Shown here one piece after another: positions 50,584-59,336 of a stretch of 64,000 nucleotides of DNA. This stretch comes from Flavobacteriales bacterium. GTDB taxonomy: Bacteria > Bacteroidota > Bacteroidia > Flavobacteriales_F > PHOS-HE28. A program made the position numbers and the translations under genes. The notes under the pieces were generated by a model. That model saw only the letters and a list, made by a program, of their open reading frames with translations. It was not told where the DNA came from and did no database searches. The stretch's first letter is position 1. Every line of letters starts with the position of its first letter. The stretch covers positions 434,001 through 498,000 of the forward strand of contig JACJZJ010000002.1 in NCBI GenBank assembly GCA_020635675.1. The letters run 5' to 3'.

Positions 50584-53007
50584 CTACTCCCACTTGGGGC
50601 CCTGGTGCCCGTTGAGCCCGTTGTCCGTGCGCGACCTGCAATCCACCACCGAGCGGTCGAACCCCGGCGGCGCATCGAAATCCTCGTGCGAGATCCGGAT
50701 GGTACTATCGGCGTAGACGCGGTTCATGTAGTAGCCATAGATGGGCAAGGCCATGTTGGCCCCCTGCCCCTTGTCCGTGGTGCTGAACCGTACGCTGCGG
50801 TCCTCCGCCCCGGTCCATACGCCGGTCACCAGGTCGGGGGTGATCCCGATGAACCAGCCATCGCTGTTGTTCTGCGTGGTGCCGGTCTTGCCGGCCATCG
50901 GATACTTGATGTTCCCGTATTTCGCGCGGTTGCCCCAGCCCATGCGGATGCGCATGCCCGTGCCGACGGTCCTGCCCGTCTCCCGGTTGTAGGCCCCGTC
51001 CACGACACCTTTCAACAGGTTGAGCATGATGTAGGAGGTGTTCTCGTCCAACGCCTCCTCCGTGGTCGGGGTCACATCATAGATGGCATTGCCGTTCTTG
51101 TCCTCGATGCGCGTGAAGATGATCGGTTCGATATGCACCCCCGCGTTGGCGAACGTGGCGAACGCACCGGTCATCTCCTCCAAGGACAGGTCAGCGACAC
51201 CGAGACACAGCGACGGGACCGGGTCCAGGGGGCTCTTGATGCCCATGTGCCGGGCCAGCACGGTGACCGACCCTGGTCCGTACTGCTTCATCAGCCACGC
51301 CGTGATGGTGTTGATCGAATTGGCAAGGGCATAGCGCAGGGTCACCATTCCGCCGTAGTCGTTGTCACTATTGTCCGGGCACCAGTCCGGCTGAGGTGGC
51401 GGCATGTCGAAGCAGACGCGTTGGTTGGGGAGCTCCATGCATGGATCGAGCCCCTCCCGTATCGCGGTGGCATAAACGAAGGGTTTGAACGTGGACCCGA
51501 CCTGTCGCTTCGCCTGCTCGACATGGTCGTATTGGAAGTTCCGATAGTCGATCCCGCCGACCCATGCACGCACGAAGCCGGTATGCGGGTCGATGCTCAG
51601 CAAGCCGCTCTGCAGAAAGCTCTTGTAGTATCTGATGGAATCGTTCGGGCTCATCACCGTGTCGATCTCCCCGCGCCAGCTGAAGATCCGCATGGGCACC
51701 GGCTCGTCGAAGATGGCGGCGATGCGATCCTCATCCACCACGGGCCACCACGTGTCGCATCCACCCTTGTCCGGGTCGCAATGGAACTGCAGGGTGCCTT
51801 CATGCTTCGCCTGCACGATGTAACCGGCAGGGCGCTCACAATTGGGACATTGCTTGCCTGAAAGGATCCGATACCTGGTACTGCGCTTCCTGGCCGAGTT
51901 CATGATCGCCTCGATCTCCTTCCCGCTCACCCGCCAGTCGAACGGGTTGTTCTTCTTGCGGGCCAGGTCCTTGAAGAACTCCGGCTGCAGCTCGGTGGCA
52001 AGGTGCTGCCGCATCCCCCATTCCGCATAGCTCTGCATGCGGCGGTCGATCGTCGTGTAGATCTTCAGACCATCGGTGTAGATGTCATAGGGCCGGCCAT
52101 CAGGCTTGGCGATGCGGTACCGGCCCTGCTCGTCCTTTTCGCGGAACAACTCCTGGAGCTTGGCGCGCAGGGTCTCGCGGAAATAAGGGGCCGGCCCCTC
52201 GGTGTGATCGATCCGCTGGAAGCGCAACCCAAGGGGGAGCACCTTCAGTGAATCGTAGGCCGTATTGGAGATCAGGCCGTTCTTCACCATCTGTGACAGC
52301 ACGACCATGCGCCGATGCATGGTGGTGTCCGGCCGCCGAAGTGGGTTGAACAGCGCCGGGTTCTTGCACATGCCGACCAATAAGGCGGCCTGTTCGATAC
52401 GCAGTGAATCGGGACGCGTGTTGAAGTAGACGCGCGCCGCCGAGTTGATGCCCACGGCCTGGTTGATCCAGTCGAAGCGGTTGAGGTACATCGCGATGAT
52501 CTCGTCCTTGGTGTACTCGCGCTCCAAACGTGCTGCGATGATCCACTCCTGGAATTTCTGGAACACGCGCCCGAACAGGTCCTTGCGCGGATCATGGAAC
52601 AGCATTTTGCTGAGTTGCTGGGTGATGGTGCTCGCGCCACCCTTCTTCCCCATGAACACCGCCGCCCGCACCGTGCCACGAAGGTCCACGCCACTGTGCT
52701 CCCGGAAACGTTCGTCCTCCGTGGCGATCAGCGCGTTCACTACATTGGGGGAGATCTGGTCATAGTTCACCGGGATGCGGTTCTCCCGGTAGTATTGGCC
52801 CATCGTGGTGCCGTCGCTGAAAAGCACGGCGGTCGCCAGGTCACTACGGGGGTTCTCAAGGTCCTCGGTACTGGGCAGTTTGCTGTTCGCCGCGATCAAC
52901 AAGGCGAGGGCCAGCCCGGCCATGGGCAGCAACAGGACAGCCCACCATAGGAGTAGCAGCCTCCGGGACCACGGTATCCTATTCCCTTGCTTCCGCTTCG
53001 CGGTCAT
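50584..53007 (-). CDS. Penicillin-binding protein 1A, bifunctional, with inserted Cys4 motif
   Basis: 807 residues. One N-terminal membrane segment (LLLLWWAVLLLPMAGLALAL) precedes the GT51 glycosyltransferase (ATEDERFREHSGVDLRGTVR, GASTITQQLSKMLF) and a transpeptidase with the motifs GSTFKPFVYA (SxxK), LANSINTITAW (SxN) and AGKTGTTQNNSDGWF (KTG). It polymerises and cross-links peptidoglycan in the periplasm. Between the two domains lies C387-P-N-C390, then C410 and C417 (FHCDPDKGGCDTWW), a probable zinc ribbon or disulfide pair that I do not know from the family. Follows gldH and ricT in the usual Bacteroidota order, with its own promoter box. Confidence 0.93.
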   Translation of the reverse strand: MTAKRKQGNRIPWSRRLLLLWWAVLLLPMAGLALALLIAANSKLPSTEDLENPRSDLATAVLFSDGTTMGQYYRENRIPVNYDQISPNVVNALIATEDERFREHSGVDLRGTVRAAVFMGKKGGASTITQQLSKMLFHDPRKDLFGRVFQKFQEWIIAARLEREYTKDEIIAMYLNRFDWINQAVGINSAARVYFNTRPDSLRIEQAALLVGMCKNPALFNPLRRPDTTMHRRMVVLSQMVKNGLISNTAYDSLKVLPLGLRFQRIDHTEGPAPYFRETLRAKLQELFREKDEQGRYRIAKPDGRPYDIYTDGLKIYTTIDRRMQSYAEWGMRQHLATELQPEFFKDLARKKNNPFDWRVSGKEIEAIMNSARKRSTRYRILSGKQCPNCERPAGYIVQAKHEGTLQFHCDPDKGGCDTWWPVVDEDRIAAIFDEPVPMRIFSWRGEIDTVMSPNDSIRYYKSFLQSGLLSIDPHTGFVRAWVGGIDYRNFQYDHVEQAKRQVGSTFKPFVYATAIREGLDPCMELPNQRVCFDMPPPQPDWCPDNSDNDYGGMVTLRYALANSINTITAWLMKQYGPGSVTVLARHMGIKSPLDPVPSLCLGVADLSLEEMTGAFATFANAGVHIEPIIFTRIEDKNGNAIYDVTPTTEEALDENTSYIMLNLLKGVVDGAYNRETGRTVGTGMRIRMGWGNRAKYGNIKYPMAGKTGTTQNNSDGWFIGITPDLVTGVWTGAEDRSVRFSTTDKGQGANMALPIYGYYMNRVYADSTIRISHEDFDAPPGFDRSVVDCRSRTDNGLNGHQGPKWE

Positions 53008-53014
53008 GTGCCGC

Positions 53015-53022
53015 CGAAATTA
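53015..53022 (-). promoter_or_regulatory. -7 promoter box of PBP1A inside the gldH stop
   Basis: Minus-strand TAATTTCG (53022 to 53015) fits TAnnTTCG, includes the gldH stop TAA (53022-53020) and ends 7 nt before the PBP1A ATG. Confidence 0.5.
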
Positions 53023-53505
53023 TCCGCCTTGCGCCTTCGACAAGACCACACTGACGCCCACATCCGTGATGCCCGGCAACGGGTCGGTACGCATGGCCTG
53101 TTCCATCCGGATGCAATAACGTCCGCGATGGGGGAACCTATTGCCCGTTCGGAACAGGACATGTGCCTTGAACCGATCGGCGAACAGGAAGCCCGTGCCC
53201 CGACCATACCATCGACCCGATGGATCGGCGAGCGTGCATTCCACGGTGTCACGGAACCTGTGACCGTCCGGGCCGGTAAGGTCCAGGAAAAGAAAGAGGT
53301 CGCTGTATGCGTAGTCCCCGGTGTGTCGAACGTCGATGAACAGGTCGTGTGGCCTCAGGGTGTCGGTGATCTCGAAGCAGAATTCCGGACGGTCCTTGCT
53401 CCTCCATCCGTTTTCCGGAAGGAGCGTGTCGCGCTGGTAGACAAGCGCATCATCGCAGCCGGTGGACACCAGTACGAGGAGCCCAAGAAGGTGTTTTCCG
53501 GTCAT
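53020..53505 (-). CDS. gldH: Gliding motility lipoprotein GldH
   Basis: 161 residues. The lipoprotein signal ends in LVSTGCDD. The body is the GldH type: ALVYQRDTLLPENGWRSKDR, FCFEITDTLRPHDLFIDVRH and YSDLFLFLDLTGPDG, then WYGRGTGFLF and a closing VGVSVVLSKA. GldH is needed for gliding in Flavobacterium and belongs to the Gld set linked with type IX secretion, although it is also found in non-gliding species. Overlaps ricT by 4 bp and lies just before PBP1A, the arrangement seen in other Flavobacteriales. Confidence 0.92.
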   Translation of the reverse strand: MTGKHLLGLLVLVSTGCDDALVYQRDTLLPENGWRSKDRPEFCFEITDTLRPHDLFIDVRHTGDYAYSDLFLFLDLTGPDGHRFRDTVECTLADPSGRWYGRGTGFLFADRFKAHVLFRTGNRFPHRGRYCIRMEQAMRTDPLPGITDVGVSVVLSKAQGG

Positions 53506-54803
53506 GTGCCCGCCGGGGGCTTCGGAGGCCCCCCGCCCTTGCGGCCCCTGCCTCCGTGTGACCTTCGACGTCGCTGCCCCTCACCCTTCGCCCCATCCTT
53601 CCCTGCCCCGTCCTTCGACGCTGGTGCCTTTCGCGCGGTTCGCTCCCGGTCGCCGCCCGAGGTCTTTTTCCCCCCGCGCTTTCGCTTGCCGCGCTTCTCA
53701 CGCATCTTCTGATCGAAGCGGGTCAATTCATCCTGGCCCACGACGTTCTCATAGTCATGCGCGCTCTTTTCCACCGTTTCCTCCGCCATTTCCAGATCGA
53801 CCTCCGGCTCGACCCCCTCCTTGTTCTGTCGTAGGATATCCCTAACGTAGTCCACGGGGAATCCCGCCATGATCGATGGGTTGCCGGGGCTCTTGAACAG
53901 ATAGAACATGCGGCCCTGGAAGATGTCCGTCTTTTGATGGACGCCCGTGCCTTGCTTCGTCCTCAGTTTGGCATTCTGTGACGGATAGCTCTTGATCGCC
54001 TCGATGTACATATCGAGCTCATAGTTCAGGCAGCACTTCAGCTTGCCGCACTGGCCCGCGAGCTTCTGGGGGTTCAATGCAAGCTGTTGGTACCGCGCGG
54101 CACTTGTCGTCACGCTGCGCAGATCGGTGAGCCAGGTGCTGCAGCAAAGCTCTCGCCCACAACTCCCTATACCACCGATGCGACCGGCCTCTTGGCGTGC
54201 TCCGATCTGCTTCATCTCCACTTTCACGCGGAATTGATCGGACAGCTGGCGTACAAGCCCACGAAAGTCGATGCGCTCCTCGGCCGTGTAGTAGAAGATC
54301 GCCTTCGTACCATCACCCTGGTACTCCACGTCCGTCAGCTTCATTTCCAAGGCGGAATGCCGCACGACCTCCCTGCCTGTGAACAGCGTATCGTCCTCTT
54401 TGGCGCGCGCTTCATGCCACCGGTCGATATCCTCCTGTTCAGCCTTGCGCAGGACACGTCTCAGCTCATGCGTGCCCATGCTCCCCTCCTTGCGCTGCAT
54501 CTGCACCCTGGCCAGTTCGCCCGTCAGGCCCACTTGTCCGAGGTCGTATCCCTGCCCTGCATCGACCACCACAAGTTCACCGGGTTGCAACCCCATGCTC
54601 GGAGGGGCCTGATAGAAAGCCTTCCGGGTATTCTTGAAGCGGACCTCAGCGGCGTCGAACACCTGCTGTCCACCGGGAAGGGGGACCCCTGCGAGCCAAT
54701 CGTACACTTCGAGCTTTCCGCAACCTCCGGAAGAACAATGTCCGTTGTTCCGGCACCCGCGAGGGGGTCCTCCATTCGCATTGGAACAAGTGGCACACGA
54801 CAT
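53502..54803 (-). CDS. ricT: PSP1/RicT-family protein with basic C-tail
   Basis: 433 residues. The PSP1 domain covers about 70-270: VRFKNTRKAFYQAPPSMGLQ, GELVVVDAGQGYDLGQVGLT, FYYTAEERIDFRGLVRQLSD, RQEAGRIGGIGSCGRELCCS, LSLNPQ-like AGQCGKLKCCLNYE. Conserved cysteines (SCGRELCCS, CGKLKCC) can bind Fe-S clusters in the B. subtilis RicAFT complex, which acts on RNase Y and mRNA processing. The start has a further Cys-rich patch (SCATCSNANGG, SSGGCG). The last ~75 residues are a Lys/Arg/Gly-rich disordered tail. In Bacteroidota it sits between holB and gldH. Start ATG has the promoter box 6 nt upstream. Confidence 0.9.
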   Translation of the reverse strand: MSCATCSNANGGPPRGCRNNGHCSSGGCGKLEVYDWLAGVPLPGGQQVFDAAEVRFKNTRKAFYQAPPSMGLQPGELVVVDAGQGYDLGQVGLTGELARVQMQRKEGSMGTHELRRVLRKAEQEDIDRWHEARAKEDDTLFTGREVVRHSALEMKLTDVEYQGDGTKAIFYYTAEERIDFRGLVRQLSDQFRVKVEMKQIGARQEAGRIGGIGSCGRELCCSTWLTDLRSVTTSAARYQQLALNPQKLAGQCGKLKCCLNYELDMYIEAIKSYPSQNAKLRTKQGTGVHQKTDIFQGRMFYLFKSPGNPSIMAGFPVDYVRDILRQNKEGVEPEVDLEMAEETVEKSAHDYENVVGQDELTRFDQKMREKRGKRKRGGKKTSGGDRERTARKAPASKDGAGKDGAKGEGQRRRRSHGGRGRKGGGPPKPPAGT

Positions 54804-54809
54804 GGGGCG

Positions 54810-54817
54810 CGAAGTTA
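54810..54817 (-). promoter_or_regulatory. -7 promoter box of ricT-gldH
   Basis: Minus-strand TAACTTCG (54817 to 54810), fitting TAnnTTCG, 6 nt before the ricT ATG. Confidence 0.5.
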
Positions 54818-54851
54818 CTCAGCCCCGCACATGGCCCTTCGGCCAGGGGGA

Positions 54852-55970
54852 CTAGCGCTGTTTGAGCAAGCCATGCAGGCGATAGCTCAGGTCCATGAAA
54901 AGCACCTTCGCGTTCGCGTTCCGTTCAAGGTGCACATGCGCCATTTCCAACTCCTCCCGCATGCCGGACACATTGTCCGCGCCGAGTAGACGGCTGATGT
55001 CCGTGACGAATTTCAATTCCTCACCCGTTGTACGCACCAGCTGGAAGGCCCTTTGTGACATCAACATGCTGAGCCGCACCAGGTATAGTCCGTAGCGCAT
55101 CAATCCTTTCTGACGCTCCCGGCCCATCTTGGCGAAATGCTCCGCGAACTCCACGGTGTCCTGCACCTTCAGTGCATAGCAGGCGCGCAACCAATCCCGG
55201 AACAGGACGAAAAGTTCCTCCTCCCCCTTTTCCACGGATTGGGTGGCCTCCAACAGATCACCGGCACTTCGTACAGCAGCGGCATGGGCATCGGCCTCCG
55301 CGAGATCCTCGAACTTCCCACGAAGCGCGCGGACGATATCATCCTCCGCAAGGGCGGGCACTTTGACCAGCTGGGTGCGGCTCAGGATCGTGGGCAGTAT
55401 CCGGTCGGCCTCATGACCCACCAGCAGGAACACGGTGCGGGGCTCCGGTTCCTCAAGCACCTTCAGCAACTTGTTGGCGGCGGCCGCGTCCATCAGCTCG
55501 GGCAGCCAGACCAGCATGACGCGCCATCCTCCTGCATATGCCTTCAGACTGAGCTGGCGGGTGATCTCCGCGGCGACATCCACGCCCATGCGCAGTTGCT
55601 TGTTCTCCCCCTCCAGGTGATCGCGCCAGAGCGCCGCGTCGAGATAGGGTTCCTTCAACACGAGGTCCCGCCAGGCCGGAAGCAGCGGCGCACAGGTCCT
55701 GCTCTTTTCGTTCAGGAAGAGCGGGAACGCGAAATGCATGTCCGGGTGGGCGAGCTTCTCCATCTGTCCGCAGCTCGCACATGCTCCGCAGGGATCCGCC
55801 GGACCGGGATCGGCACACAGGAGATACCGTGCATAGGCGATGGCAAGGGGCAGGTTGCCGCTACCGCGGGGGCCAAGGAAGAACTGGGCATGCGGAACCC
55901 TGCCCTCGCGCAGGTTCATGATCAACTTGGCCTTCAGCGGGGCGTGTCCGGCGACCTGGGAGAATCGCAT
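54852..55970 (-). CDS. holB: DNA polymerase III subunit delta'
   Basis: 372 residues. Part of the clamp-loader that places the sliding clamp on DNA. It has the AAA+ layout: HAQFFLGPRGSGNLPLAIAY in the place of the Walker A loop, with the Lys-Thr missing (GSGNLPL), as expected of a non-ATPase delta'; a zinc module CGACASCGQMEKLAHPDMHF; and WLPELMDAAAANKLLKVLEE followed by EPRTVFLLVGHEADRILPTI and SRTQLVKV (the SRC-like sensor). The C-terminal half is the helical collar domain. Promoter box 4 nt before the ATG. Divergent from pgk, with the two boxes about 45 bp apart. Confidence 0.93.
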   Translation of the reverse strand: MRFSQVAGHAPLKAKLIMNLREGRVPHAQFFLGPRGSGNLPLAIAYARYLLCADPGPADPCGACASCGQMEKLAHPDMHFAFPLFLNEKSRTCAPLLPAWRDLVLKEPYLDAALWRDHLEGENKQLRMGVDVAAEITRQLSLKAYAGGWRVMLVWLPELMDAAAANKLLKVLEEPEPRTVFLLVGHEADRILPTILSRTQLVKVPALAEDDIVRALRGKFEDLAEADAHAAAVRSAGDLLEATQSVEKGEEELFVLFRDWLRACYALKVQDTVEFAEHFAKMGRERQKGLMRYGLYLVRLSMLMSQRAFQLVRTTGEELKFVTDISRLLGADNVSGMREELEMAHVHLERNANAKVLFMDLSYRLHGLLKQR

Positions 55971-55974
55971 GCGG

Positions 55975-55982
55975 CGAAGGTA
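55975..55982 (-). promoter_or_regulatory. -7 promoter box of holB
   Basis: Minus-strand TACCTTCG (55982 to 55975), fitting TAnnTTCG, 4 nt before the ATG; identical to the box before the aldehyde dehydrogenase. Confidence 0.5.
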
Positions 55983-56027
55983 GCCAAGCCCGAAGGCCGG
56001 ATCGGCAAGGGGCTATTGGCCATTGGA

Positions 56028-56035
56028 TATTTTCG
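56028..56035 (+). promoter_or_regulatory. -7 promoter box of pgk
   Basis: TATTTTCG, fitting TAnnTTCG, 5 nt before the ATG at 56041. Shares a ~70-bp divergent region with holB. Confidence 0.5.
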
Positions 56036-56040
56036 CCGCC

Positions 56041-57231
56041 ATGTTGACGATGGATTCCTTCGACTTCAAAGGCCACACGGCATTGGTACGGGTGGACCTG
56101 AACGTTCCACAGGACGGGAATGGTCGGATAACGGACGATACCCGCGCGCGCGCCATACTGCCCACGATACGCAAGATCATCAGGGACGGTGGAAGTGCGA
56201 TCCTGATCAGCCACCTCGGCCGACCGAAAGGAAAGGTGGTCCCCTCCATGAGCCTCCGACCCGTGGCCGAACATCTCGGCGAACTGCTAGGCGTACCCGT
56301 TCTGTTCGCCACGGATTGCGTGGGGGATGATGCACGGGCGAAAGCTTCGGCACTGAAGCCCGGAGAGGTGCTGGTCCTGGAGAACCTTCGCTTCCATCCG
56401 GAGGAAGAGGCGGGCGATGCGGACTTCAGCCGTTCCTTGGGCGAACTGGGCGACGTATACGTCAATGACGCATTCGGATCCGCGCACCGCGCACACGCGA
56501 GCACCACTGTCGTGGCCAGGTCCTTTCCGGGGAACAAGTTGTTCGGGTACCTGATGCAGGCCGAGATCGACAGCGTGGACAAGGTGTTGGGCGACCCCAA
56601 GCGTCCATTGCTGGCCATTGTCGGCGGCAGCAAGGTGAGCAGCAAGCTGGCCGTATTGGAGAACCTCGTAGGGAAATGCGATGCGCTCATCATCGGTGGT
56701 GGAATGGCCAATACGTTCATCAAAGCGAAGGGTGGGCATGTGGGATCTAGCCTTGTGGAGGACGACCTCCTGGACACCGCCCGGTCGGTGCTCGAGAAAG
56801 CCGCCACCCGCCAAATTGAGATCCACCTGCCGATGGATGCGGTCGTGGCGGATTCGTTCAATGCCTCGGCCAACACGGATATCTGTGCCTCCGACCGGGT
56901 GCCCGACGGTTGGATGGCCCTGGACATCGGTCCGGAGAGCGTCAAAACGTTCCGGGAGGTCGCCCTCAAGGCAGGCACCATCCTCTGGAACGGACCGATG
57001 GGCGTGTTCGAGATGAAGCCGTTCCAACAGGGTACGATCGCCATGGCCCAGGCGGTGGCCGAGGCCACGGACAAGGGCGCGTTCACCCTTGTTGGGGGTG
57101 GCGATAGCGTGGCCGCGGTGAACCAGTTCGGTCTTGCCGATCGGATCGGGCACGTGAGCACCGGGGGCGGCGCGATGCTGGAGTATCTGGAGGGGAAGGT
57201 GCTCCCAGGGATCGCGGCGGTGCGAGAGTAG
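56041..57231 (+). CDS. pgk: Phosphoglycerate kinase
   Basis: 396 residues. Makes ATP from 1,3-bisphosphoglycerate in glycolysis. N-terminal domain: GHTALVRVDLNVPQDGNGRI, ILISHLGRPKGKVVPSMSLR, LENLRFHPEEEAGD, VNDAFGSAHRAHASTT. Hinge and C-terminal domain: RPLLAIVGGSKVSSKLAVLE, LIIGGGMANTFIKAKG, WNGPMGVFEMKPF and FTLVGGGDSVAAVNQFG. Complete. ATG 56041 fits family N-termini; a TTG at 56023 in the same frame lies inside the promoter box region and is rejected. Convergent with cvpA 23 bp away. Confidence 0.97.
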   Translation: MLTMDSFDFKGHTALVRVDLNVPQDGNGRITDDTRARAILPTIRKIIRDGGSAILISHLGRPKGKVVPSMSLRPVAEHLGELLGVPVLFATDCVGDDARAKASALKPGEVLVLENLRFHPEEEAGDADFSRSLGELGDVYVNDAFGSAHRAHASTTVVARSFPGNKLFGYLMQAEIDSVDKVLGDPKRPLLAIVGGSKVSSKLAVLENLVGKCDALIIGGGMANTFIKAKGGHVGSSLVEDDLLDTARSVLEKAATRQIEIHLPMDAVVADSFNASANTDICASDRVPDGWMALDIGPESVKTFREVALKAGTILWNGPMGVFEMKPFQQGTIAMAQAVAEATDKGAFTLVGGGDSVAAVNQFGLADRIGHVSTGGGAMLEYLEGKVLPGIAAVRE

Positions 57232-57254
57232 GGACCACCCTCCCGATGCCGGAC

Positions 57255-57761
57255 CTATTCCATGCCCCGCAGACGGTCCAAGGCCCGGTCGACCCACTTG
57301 CTCTCCTTAAGAACGGGGAACAGCATGGGCGCGATACCACGGACACGGGGATAGAGGAGCGAGGCGTGAAGCGTTCTTTCACCGGGCCAGCCGTCCCGGG
57401 GTAGCGCACCAAGAACGTTCACGGTGATCGATAGGACAAGAACAGCACGCACGAAACCCAGCAATGCTCCGGCCATCTTGTTCGGCAGCCCCAACTGCAT
57501 CACATCGATCACCGTTGTGAGCGCCCGACCGATCAAGTGGACCACGAGAAGGATTCCGATGAAGGTGGCGGCGAACGCGATCACATGCTGGTCCTTGGTC
57601 AGGTCCAGCCAGGCCGCCACCCTGTCACTACCATGTATCGCCCCCAGAACGCCCAGCACCAGGGCGGCAAGGGCTGTCATTTCCATGATGGCGCCACGTG
57701 AGAATCCCCGGAGGGCCCCCAGCAACAAAAGCGCCAGCAGCAGCCAGTCGAACCAGTTCAT
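57255..57761 (-). CDS. cvpA: CvpA-family membrane protein
   Basis: 168 residues with four membrane segments (WFDWLLLALLLLGALRGFSR, MEMTALAALVLGVLGAIHG, IAFAATFIGILLVVHLIGRA and GFVRAVLVLSITVNVLGAL). The GFSRGAIMEM pattern after the first segment is the CvpA signature. Members are linked to colicin V production, biofilm and membrane stress; the molecular role is unclear. Start 57761 (MNWFDWLLLALLL) was chosen over longer in-frame starts up to 57890 because the first membrane segment begins there. Confidence 0.88.
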   Translation of the reverse strand: MNWFDWLLLALLLLGALRGFSRGAIMEMTALAALVLGVLGAIHGSDRVAAWLDLTKDQHVIAFAATFIGILLVVHLIGRALTTVIDVMQLGLPNKMAGALLGFVRAVLVLSITVNVLGALPRDGWPGERTLHASLLYPRVRGIAPMLFPVLKESKWVDRALDRLRGME

Positions 57762-57849
57762 CGGCTGGTCCAAGGTGGTGAAAATGCCGAAGTCCGAACT
57801 TTGCACGCACGGCCCCCACTCCTCCGTTACCCGATCATTCCCACATAAA

Positions 57850-58179
57850 GTGGACCTTGAATTCGACAAACGCTGGCGCGACCTCCTCAAGGACCTTTCG
57901 TTGCGCTTCGAAACCCCGCTCGACCTGAACAGCGTGGTGTTCCTGGTGGGCGTTCAGGAGCTCGGCCAGGACGCACGCGTTTTCCGGAAGGACGAGAAGA
58001 TGGACCTGATGCACATCGGCACCTGTGTGTTGCTGCGCCCATTCGGCTACTACCGCGACCGCGGCAGGGACACGGACGGGTGGCCGCATTTCGACAAGCT
58101 CAGGGAACTGCCCCCGCTCACACCCAAGGAGCAGGAACGCATGATGAAGGAAGCGGTCCTGGAATACTTCGGACGCTGA
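57850..58179 (+). CDS. Conserved hypothetical protein
   Basis: 109 residues from GTG 57850: VDLEFDKRWRDLLKDLSLRF, then VFLVGVQELGQDARVFRKDE, CVLLRPFGYYRDRGRDTDGW and a helical end LTPKEQERMMKEAVLEYFGR. Cytoplasmic. I recognise it as a Bacteroidota-type uncharacterised protein but cannot name the family. The frame is open far upstream, antisense to cvpA, but only this part looks protein-like; an ATG at 57784 is an alternative start. GAACTTTG at about 57797 is a weak promoter box. Divergent from cvpA and ends one base before the convergent lipoprotein gene. Confidence 0.65.
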   Translation: MDLEFDKRWRDLLKDLSLRFETPLDLNSVVFLVGVQELGQDARVFRKDEKMDLMHIGTCVLLRPFGYYRDRGRDTDGWPHFDKLRELPPLTPKEQERMMKEAVLEYFGR

Positions 58180-58572
58180 TCAGGGCGTCACCGGCACCAA
58201 TGTCACGGTCTCCTCGTTGGTCTCCTCCTCCACGATCTTGATGATCCCCTCACCCACCATGGAGTCCTTGAAGGATACGATGTCGAGAACGGCGAATCCC
58301 GCCTGACCCTGCTCATAGAACCCGCTGTAGTCGAACTCCGCCTTGCCATCGGACCCCGTCAGCATCTCCTGGGTCAGGCGGCTTGGGTCACCCAGCGGAT
58401 ACGTCGGGTTCGCATACAATTTCACATACGCTTCAGGAACGATGTGACCGTCCTCGTCCTCGATGGTGATGATGGCCTTGGTGGGCTTCTCCTTGTTGCA
58501 GGAGGGCAGCAGGATCCAGCCGCCCAGCAACACGGCCATCACGGTGGCCGCACGGAATGGGGAACGCGTCAT
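58180..58572 (-). CDS. Small lipoprotein
   Basis: 130 residues. The signal (RAATVMAVLLGGWILLPSCN) has the lipobox LPSCN. The mature part is a single beta-sandwich: TKAIITIEDEDGHIVPEAYV, then KLYANPTYP, GKAEFDYSGFYEQGQAGFAV and IIKIVEEETNEETVTLVPV. It resembles carboxypeptidase-regulatory-like or PEGA-type sandwich domains found in many Bacteroidota lipoproteins. Start 58572 gives the signal peptide; longer in-frame readings to 58638 do not. Function unknown. Confidence 0.75.
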   Translation of the reverse strand: MTRSPFRAATVMAVLLGGWILLPSCNKEKPTKAIITIEDEDGHIVPEAYVKLYANPTYPLGDPSRLTQEMLTGSDGKAEFDYSGFYEQGQAGFAVLDIVSFKDSMVGEGIIKIVEEETNEETVTLVPVTP

Positions 58573-58578
58573 TCGGGT

Positions 58579-58586
58579 TACTTTTG
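58579..58586 (+). promoter_or_regulatory. -7 promoter box of the PPIase-pheS operon
   Basis: TACTTTTG, exact TAnnTTTG, 39 nt before the ATG at 58626; next to the start of the divergent lipoprotein gene. Confidence 0.6.
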
Positions 58587-58625
58587 CATGCCTTGCCAGC
58601 CAAGGCTTGGCGAACCTCAAAAGTA

Positions 58626-59336
58626 ATGAAGAACGCATTGTCCACGGTCCTGTTCCGGGCCATTCTACTCGCCTTCCTACCGATCCTGTCGGCGGGATCC
58701 GACCTCATCGCGCAGAAGGACCAGAAGGCTACGCGCCCCTTGGTGGAGATCCGCACGGAATTGGGCACCATTGTGGTCGCCCTTTTCAACGAGACCCCCC
58801 AGCACCGGGACAATTTTCTCAAGCTCGTGAACGCGCACTTCTATGACAGCCTCCTCTTCCACCGGGTGATCCCGGGCTTCATGGTCCAGGGCGGCGACCC
58901 GAACAGCAAGCATGCGAAGACCGGGGACATGCTTGGCAATGGCGGACCCGACTACACGGTGCCCGCCGAGATCGTACCCTCGCTCCATCACTTCAAAGGC
59001 ATGCTCGCCGCCGCGCGCCAGGGCGACCAAGTGAACCCCGATCGGCGGTCCAGCGGAAGCCAATTCTACATCGTGCAAGGCAAGCCCTATCTGCCCGACG
59101 AATTGAAGATGATGACGCAGCGTATGACGGCCATGGGCCAGGGGTCGACCTATTCGGCAGAGGATATCCAGCGCTACGCCAAGGATGGAGGTGCGCCCCA
59201 TCTCGATGGGGCCTACACCGTGTTCGGTGAAGTGGTCGAGGGGCTCGACGTGCTCGACAAGATCGCGGCCGTTCCCTGTGATCCACGCGATCGCCCGCTC
59301 ACCGATGTGCACATGTGGATGCGGGTCCTCCAATGA
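58626..59336 (+). CDS. Secreted cyclophilin-type peptidyl-prolyl isomerase
   Basis: 236 residues with signal peptide MKNALSTVLFRAILLAFLPI(LSAGSDLIAQ). The cyclophilin domain shows VEIRTELGTIVVALFNETPQ, FHRVIPGFMVQGGDPNSKHA (FHR-type catalytic Arg and Phe), PEIV-like TVPAEIVPSLHHFKGMLAAA, the SGSQFYIVQGKPY core and HLDGAYTVFGEVVEGLDVLD. An insert of ~35 residues (LPDELKMMTQRMTAMGQG and following) between strands is common in Bacteroidota members. It isomerises proline bonds of periplasmic proteins. Its stop overlaps the pheS ATG (ATGA). Confidence 0.93.
   Translation: MKNALSTVLFRAILLAFLPILSAGSDLIAQKDQKATRPLVEIRTELGTIVVALFNETPQHRDNFLKLVNAHFYDSLLFHRVIPGFMVQGGDPNSKHAKTGDMLGNGGPDYTVPAEIVPSLHHFKGMLAAARQGDQVNPDRRSSGSQFYIVQGKPYLPDELKMMTQRMTAMGQGSTYSAEDIQRYAKDGGAPHLDGAYTVFGEVVEGLDVLDKIAAVPCDPRDRPLTDVHMWMRVLQ

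Noticed and set aside
57424..57849. Long N-terminal extension of the 109-residue protein
   Set aside because: This part is antisense to cvpA and rich in Ser/Arg/Thr as typical shadow frames; protein-like sequence begins near 57850.
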